Part shown: one piece after another, positions 61,718 to 64,000 of the stretch
Numbering within the stretch: the first letter of the stretch is position 1
Layout of the letters: every line of letters starts with the position of its first letter
Source: Dyadobacter koreensis
GTDB taxonomy: Bacteria; Bacteroidota; Bacteroidia; Cytophagales; Spirosomataceae
Length of the DNA stretch: 64,000 bases
Direction of reading: 5' to 3'
Assembly (NCBI RefSeq): GCF_900108855.1
Contig: NZ_FNXY01000006.1
Span: 62,001 to 126,000 of the forward strand
Made by a program: the position numbers and the translations under genes
Notes under the pieces: generated by a model
What the model saw: only the letters and a program-made list of their open reading frames with translations
Database searches by the model: none
What the model was told of the DNA's origin: nothing

Positions 61718-64000
61718 CTATCGTAAGAAATACCGCAGTTTTACAGAAAATGCACGTCCGGGCTTTTGCAAACGAAAGTTGTCAAATGCGAGATTGTTTG
61801 TGAAATTCCTGCATTCAATCGAAACATTGTAGCGCCCGTTGTTCCATGAATTTGATACGGAAGCATTATGTATATATTGATCCGGAATGGTACTTTTTCC
61901 AGCTTTGTTTCCATAAGCCTCCCAGGTCAGATAAAACCAGTGGACATACTGTGTGCTGAGATTGAGCTGCATTCTGGATGCTTTCCCGAGGATATTATTT
62001 TTCCCAATACTAAAATCACCGTTTGCGAAAAGCCATGGCTGATTTGGTATTTTATTTAGATAAGTAGCTTCCGGAGTTCCACTGGTTGTTCCTACCGGAT
62101 ACTTGGTATTGTTGATCGCGTTTTGATAACTTACATTGGCGTTGAAATACAGAAGATCGCCGTAGTTGTATTTTAAATCTCCTTCAAGCCCGGTGACTTT
62201 TACCTTCGAGGTGTTTTCGTAACGGCTCACACTAGCATTTGACTTGTAAACCACTGCGTAGATGAAGTCGTTAGCATTGCGGTAAAACCAGGAACCTTCA
62301 ACAAATAATTTATGCTTGTCAATAGTGATGCCATAATAAGCGCCAATGTTCAGATTCTGGCTTGATTCCGGTTTAAGATCAAGATTTGCGATCACAGTAT
62401 AGCCATTGCCAAACATTTCGCCGACTTCCTGCAAACGATATGCTTTTTCAAAAGACGCTTTCACGCCCAGATCTGGCAGGATTCTAAAACGGCTTGCAAT
62501 TCCATAGCCAGTATACGTCTGCGAGTCGTTTGCTTTTGAATATTCACCGGAAGCCGTGACCAGTCTTGATTGCTGAATGTTGATATTATACAACTTGCCA
62601 AAAAGCGTATTGGTTAACCGGTCATTTAAAAGATTTTGCTGGTAAGCTCCGCCAACAATATTTTTGGCAAGAATTCCCGGAATGTCGGCCCGGTCGGTGA
62701 TCAGCTCGTCATAACTTTCATTTTTAAGATGATCAAAGGTGTAGTTTAAATTGAAAGAATGGATTTTTGATAAAGTATATCCAAGATTTGCACGTACAAA
62801 AGTTCTCGGGCGATTAATATTAGTAACGGCTTTCGATCCGTTTATTTCGGCCAGACTTGTTTTAACGCGCGATCCATCCCAATAATATTTGTAGCTGGAT
62901 GTATCTGTAACAACATAATTATCGACCGATCTTGATGCAAAAACATTAGCATTTAAGCCTTTAACAAACAGATTGTCTTTGCGATAACGCGCTGAAGCAT
63001 TATAAGCGTGGCCATTTTTCGTGACAGCCCCATATACAACATCCTGTCTCGTACCGGTTTGGATATCCTGTTCAGTACCGGAATAAGAAAGGCCTACGAA
63101 AAATACGTCAGCCCATTTTTTATTAACTACACCGAGCTCAATCTGCCCCATCGCCGATTGGTACTGGTCGTGAAAACGTCTGAAATCTTTATTTACATAT
63201 TTGTACTGCGCCTCATCCCAGATCTCCATACCACGCATGATATAGTTGTTATCGGAATAATTTGCAAATGCACTTGCTTTGATAATCAGTCCATTTGCTG
63301 TGCTATATTGTCCGTTTAAGGCGAGGCGGTGTGTATTGAAAGACCCGACACTATAACTTGCGTCCAGATAATTATTTACATTTTGGTTAGTGACAATATT
63401 TACGGCACCGCCAAGCGCATCAGATCCCAGACTGACCGGTACAACACCTTTATAAACTTCCATCCGTTCAGCAAGGTTTACCGGAATATTATTCAGCGAC
63501 ATCGTGCTTCCCATCAATTCAAGAGGTACGCCGTCGATAAAAAATTTCACAGCTTTTCCTGAAAGTCCGTTGATGGAAAAGTTGAAGTCAGACCCCATTC
63601 CGCCTTCTTCACGGACCCGGACTCCGGCAGTTTTGTTCAATACCTGGTTCAGATCCGCTGTTGTATTAGCGAACCTTTTCGTTTCAATTGCATTAACTGT
63701 GAAGGCCTGTTCTTTAATTTCCTGCGTTTCGTTTTTGCCATGAACCGTAAGTTCATCCATATTCTGGGTATCGCTTTTCAGTAAAAAGTCGATCGTATGG
63801 CCCTGACCTTTTCTTATATTCACCGTTTTTGTCTGAGTGATCTGTCCGACAGAAGAAACGGTAAGTGTGTAAGTTCCCGTTTTCGAAACATTTAATTTAT
63901 AAAAACCTTCTACATCTGTTACAGAACCAATGGAAGTGCCTTTAATAATAACGTTTACGCCAGGAAGTGAACCGCCGTCTTCGGATTGTATCGTTCCCGA
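61718..64000 (-). CDS. TonB-dependent siderophore-type receptor (5' end outside window)
   Basis: At least 761 residues; the frame is open through the right edge. Residues before NIRKGQGH belong to a carboxypeptidase-regulatory-like domain (SLPGVNVIIKGTSIGSVTDV, GFYKLNVSKTGTYTLTVSSV). The plug follows (LNQVLNKTAGVRVREEGGMG, GVPLELMGSTMSLNNIPVNL) and a barrel ends PGRAFSVKLRYFLR. The neighbouring DUF4374 and PepSY genes point to an iron-siderophore or heme ligand. A GTG at 63823 is not the true start. Confidence 0.94.
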   Translation of the reverse strand, partial: SGTIQSEDGGSLPGVNVIIKGTSIGSVTDVEGFYKLNVSKTGTYTLTVSSVGQITQTKTVNIRKGQGHTIDFLLKSDTQNMDELTVHGKNETQEIKEQAFTVNAIETKRFANTTADLNQVLNKTAGVRVREEGGMGSDFNFSINGLSGKAVKFFIDGVPLELMGSTMSLNNIPVNLAERMEVYKGVVPVSLGSDALGGAVNIVTNQNVNNYLDASYSVGSFNTHRLALNGQYSTANGLIIKASAFANYSDNNYIMRGMEIWDEAQYKYVNKDFRRFHDQYQSAMGQIELGVVNKKWADVFFVGLSYSGTEQDIQTGTRQDVVYGAVTKNGHAYNASARYRKDNLFVKGLNANVFASRSVDNYVVTDTSSYKYYWDGSRVKTSLAEINGSKAVTNINRPRTFVRANLGYTLSKIHSFNLNYTFDHLKNESYDELITDRADIPGILAKNIVGGAYQQNLLNDRLTNTLFGKLYNINIQQSRLVTASGEYSKANDSQTYTGYGIASRFRILPDLGVKASFEKAYRLQEVGEMFGNGYTVIANLDLKPESSQNLNIGAYYGITIDKHKLFVEGSWFYRNANDFIYAVVYKSNASVSRYENTSKVKVTGLEGDLKYNYGDLLYFNANVSYQNAINNTKYPVGTTSGTPEATYLNKIPNQPWLFANGDFSIGKNNILGKASRMQLNLSTQYVHWFYLTWEAYGNKAGKSTIPDQYIHNASVSNSWNNGRYNVSIECRNFTNNLAFDNFRLQKPGRAFSVKLRYFLR

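Noticed and set aside
1..64000. CRISPR arrays, insertion sequences, prophage or integrase genes
   Set aside because: No regularly spaced repeats, transposase, integrase or phage structural genes were seen in the window.

Overview
The window looks like a chromosomal segment of a Cytophagales bacterium (Bacteroidota), most like Dyadobacter, Spirosoma and relatives. The reasons are a FecI/FecR/TonB-receptor trio, a type IX secretion C-terminal sorting domain, many SPII lipoproteins, LytS/LytTR signalling, a FtsX-family permease, a DUF4374/PepSY iron-uptake set, and promoters of the Bacteroidota type (TTG, about 18 nt, TAnnTTTG). Genus assignment is inference; I see no rRNA or phylogenetic marker.

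Layout. 1-4.3 kb: MFS transporter, Kef-type antiporter with USP-like tail, coiled-coil lipoprotein. 4.6-8.5 kb: minus-strand pair of a Tat-exported sugar-isomerase-like TIM barrel and a large secreted sugar dehydrogenase with PKD, cytochrome c and CBM-like parts. 8.6-13.5 kb: ECF sigma factor, FecR-type anti-sigma and FecA-like TonB receptor on the minus strand. 13.7-22.9 kb: the most notable region, a co-directional plus-strand locus with THREE MbnP/MbnH-type pairs (lipoprotein plus di-heme MauG-like enzyme), two small membrane proteins with a C-x9-CNG[KQ]C motif, a CDICGC outer-membrane protein, a His/Met-rich lipoprotein and a SCO protein. It starts at a good promoter and ends at a terminator. 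It looks like a copper-handling system, and the first MbnP paralogue has lost every tryptophan. 23-29.5 kb: PfkB kinase, L,D-transpeptidase, aspartyl protease with PDZ, LytS/LytTR two-component pair. 29.8-34.4 kb: membrane HTH-like protein, a decayed beta-helix gene, a frameshifted lectin-fold gene, AraC regulator and SDR. 34.5-34.9 kb: a compact minus-strand non-coding unit (promoter element, 161-nt tRNA-like RNA with a type II body, GTC anticodon and 93-nt structured variable region, terminator). 35-38.2 kb: Lrp regulator, PadR plus TonB fusion, exonuclease, 58-aa lipoprotein, tRNA-Ala(GGC). 38.5-48.8 kb: choice-of-anchor I lipoprotein, FtsX-type permease, two pseudogenes, DJ-1/PfpI protein, AI-2E-family transporter, small lipoprotein, two SDRs. 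48.8-58.6 kb: GH9-NodB fusion, FG-GAP protein, T9SS cargo protein, sulfatase. 58.8-64 kb: minus-strand iron-uptake set (TonB receptor running off the right edge, DUF4374 lipoprotein, PepSY membrane protein, short Fur-like regulator).

How genes work together: the copper locus plausibly captures or buffers copper at the outer membrane and periplasm, uses MauG-like enzymes to modify MbnP proteins post-translationally, and hands copper toward cytochrome oxidase through SCO. The FecI/FecR/FecA genes diverge from it across a 270-bp intergenic region. The right-edge iron genes form a separate metal-uptake unit.
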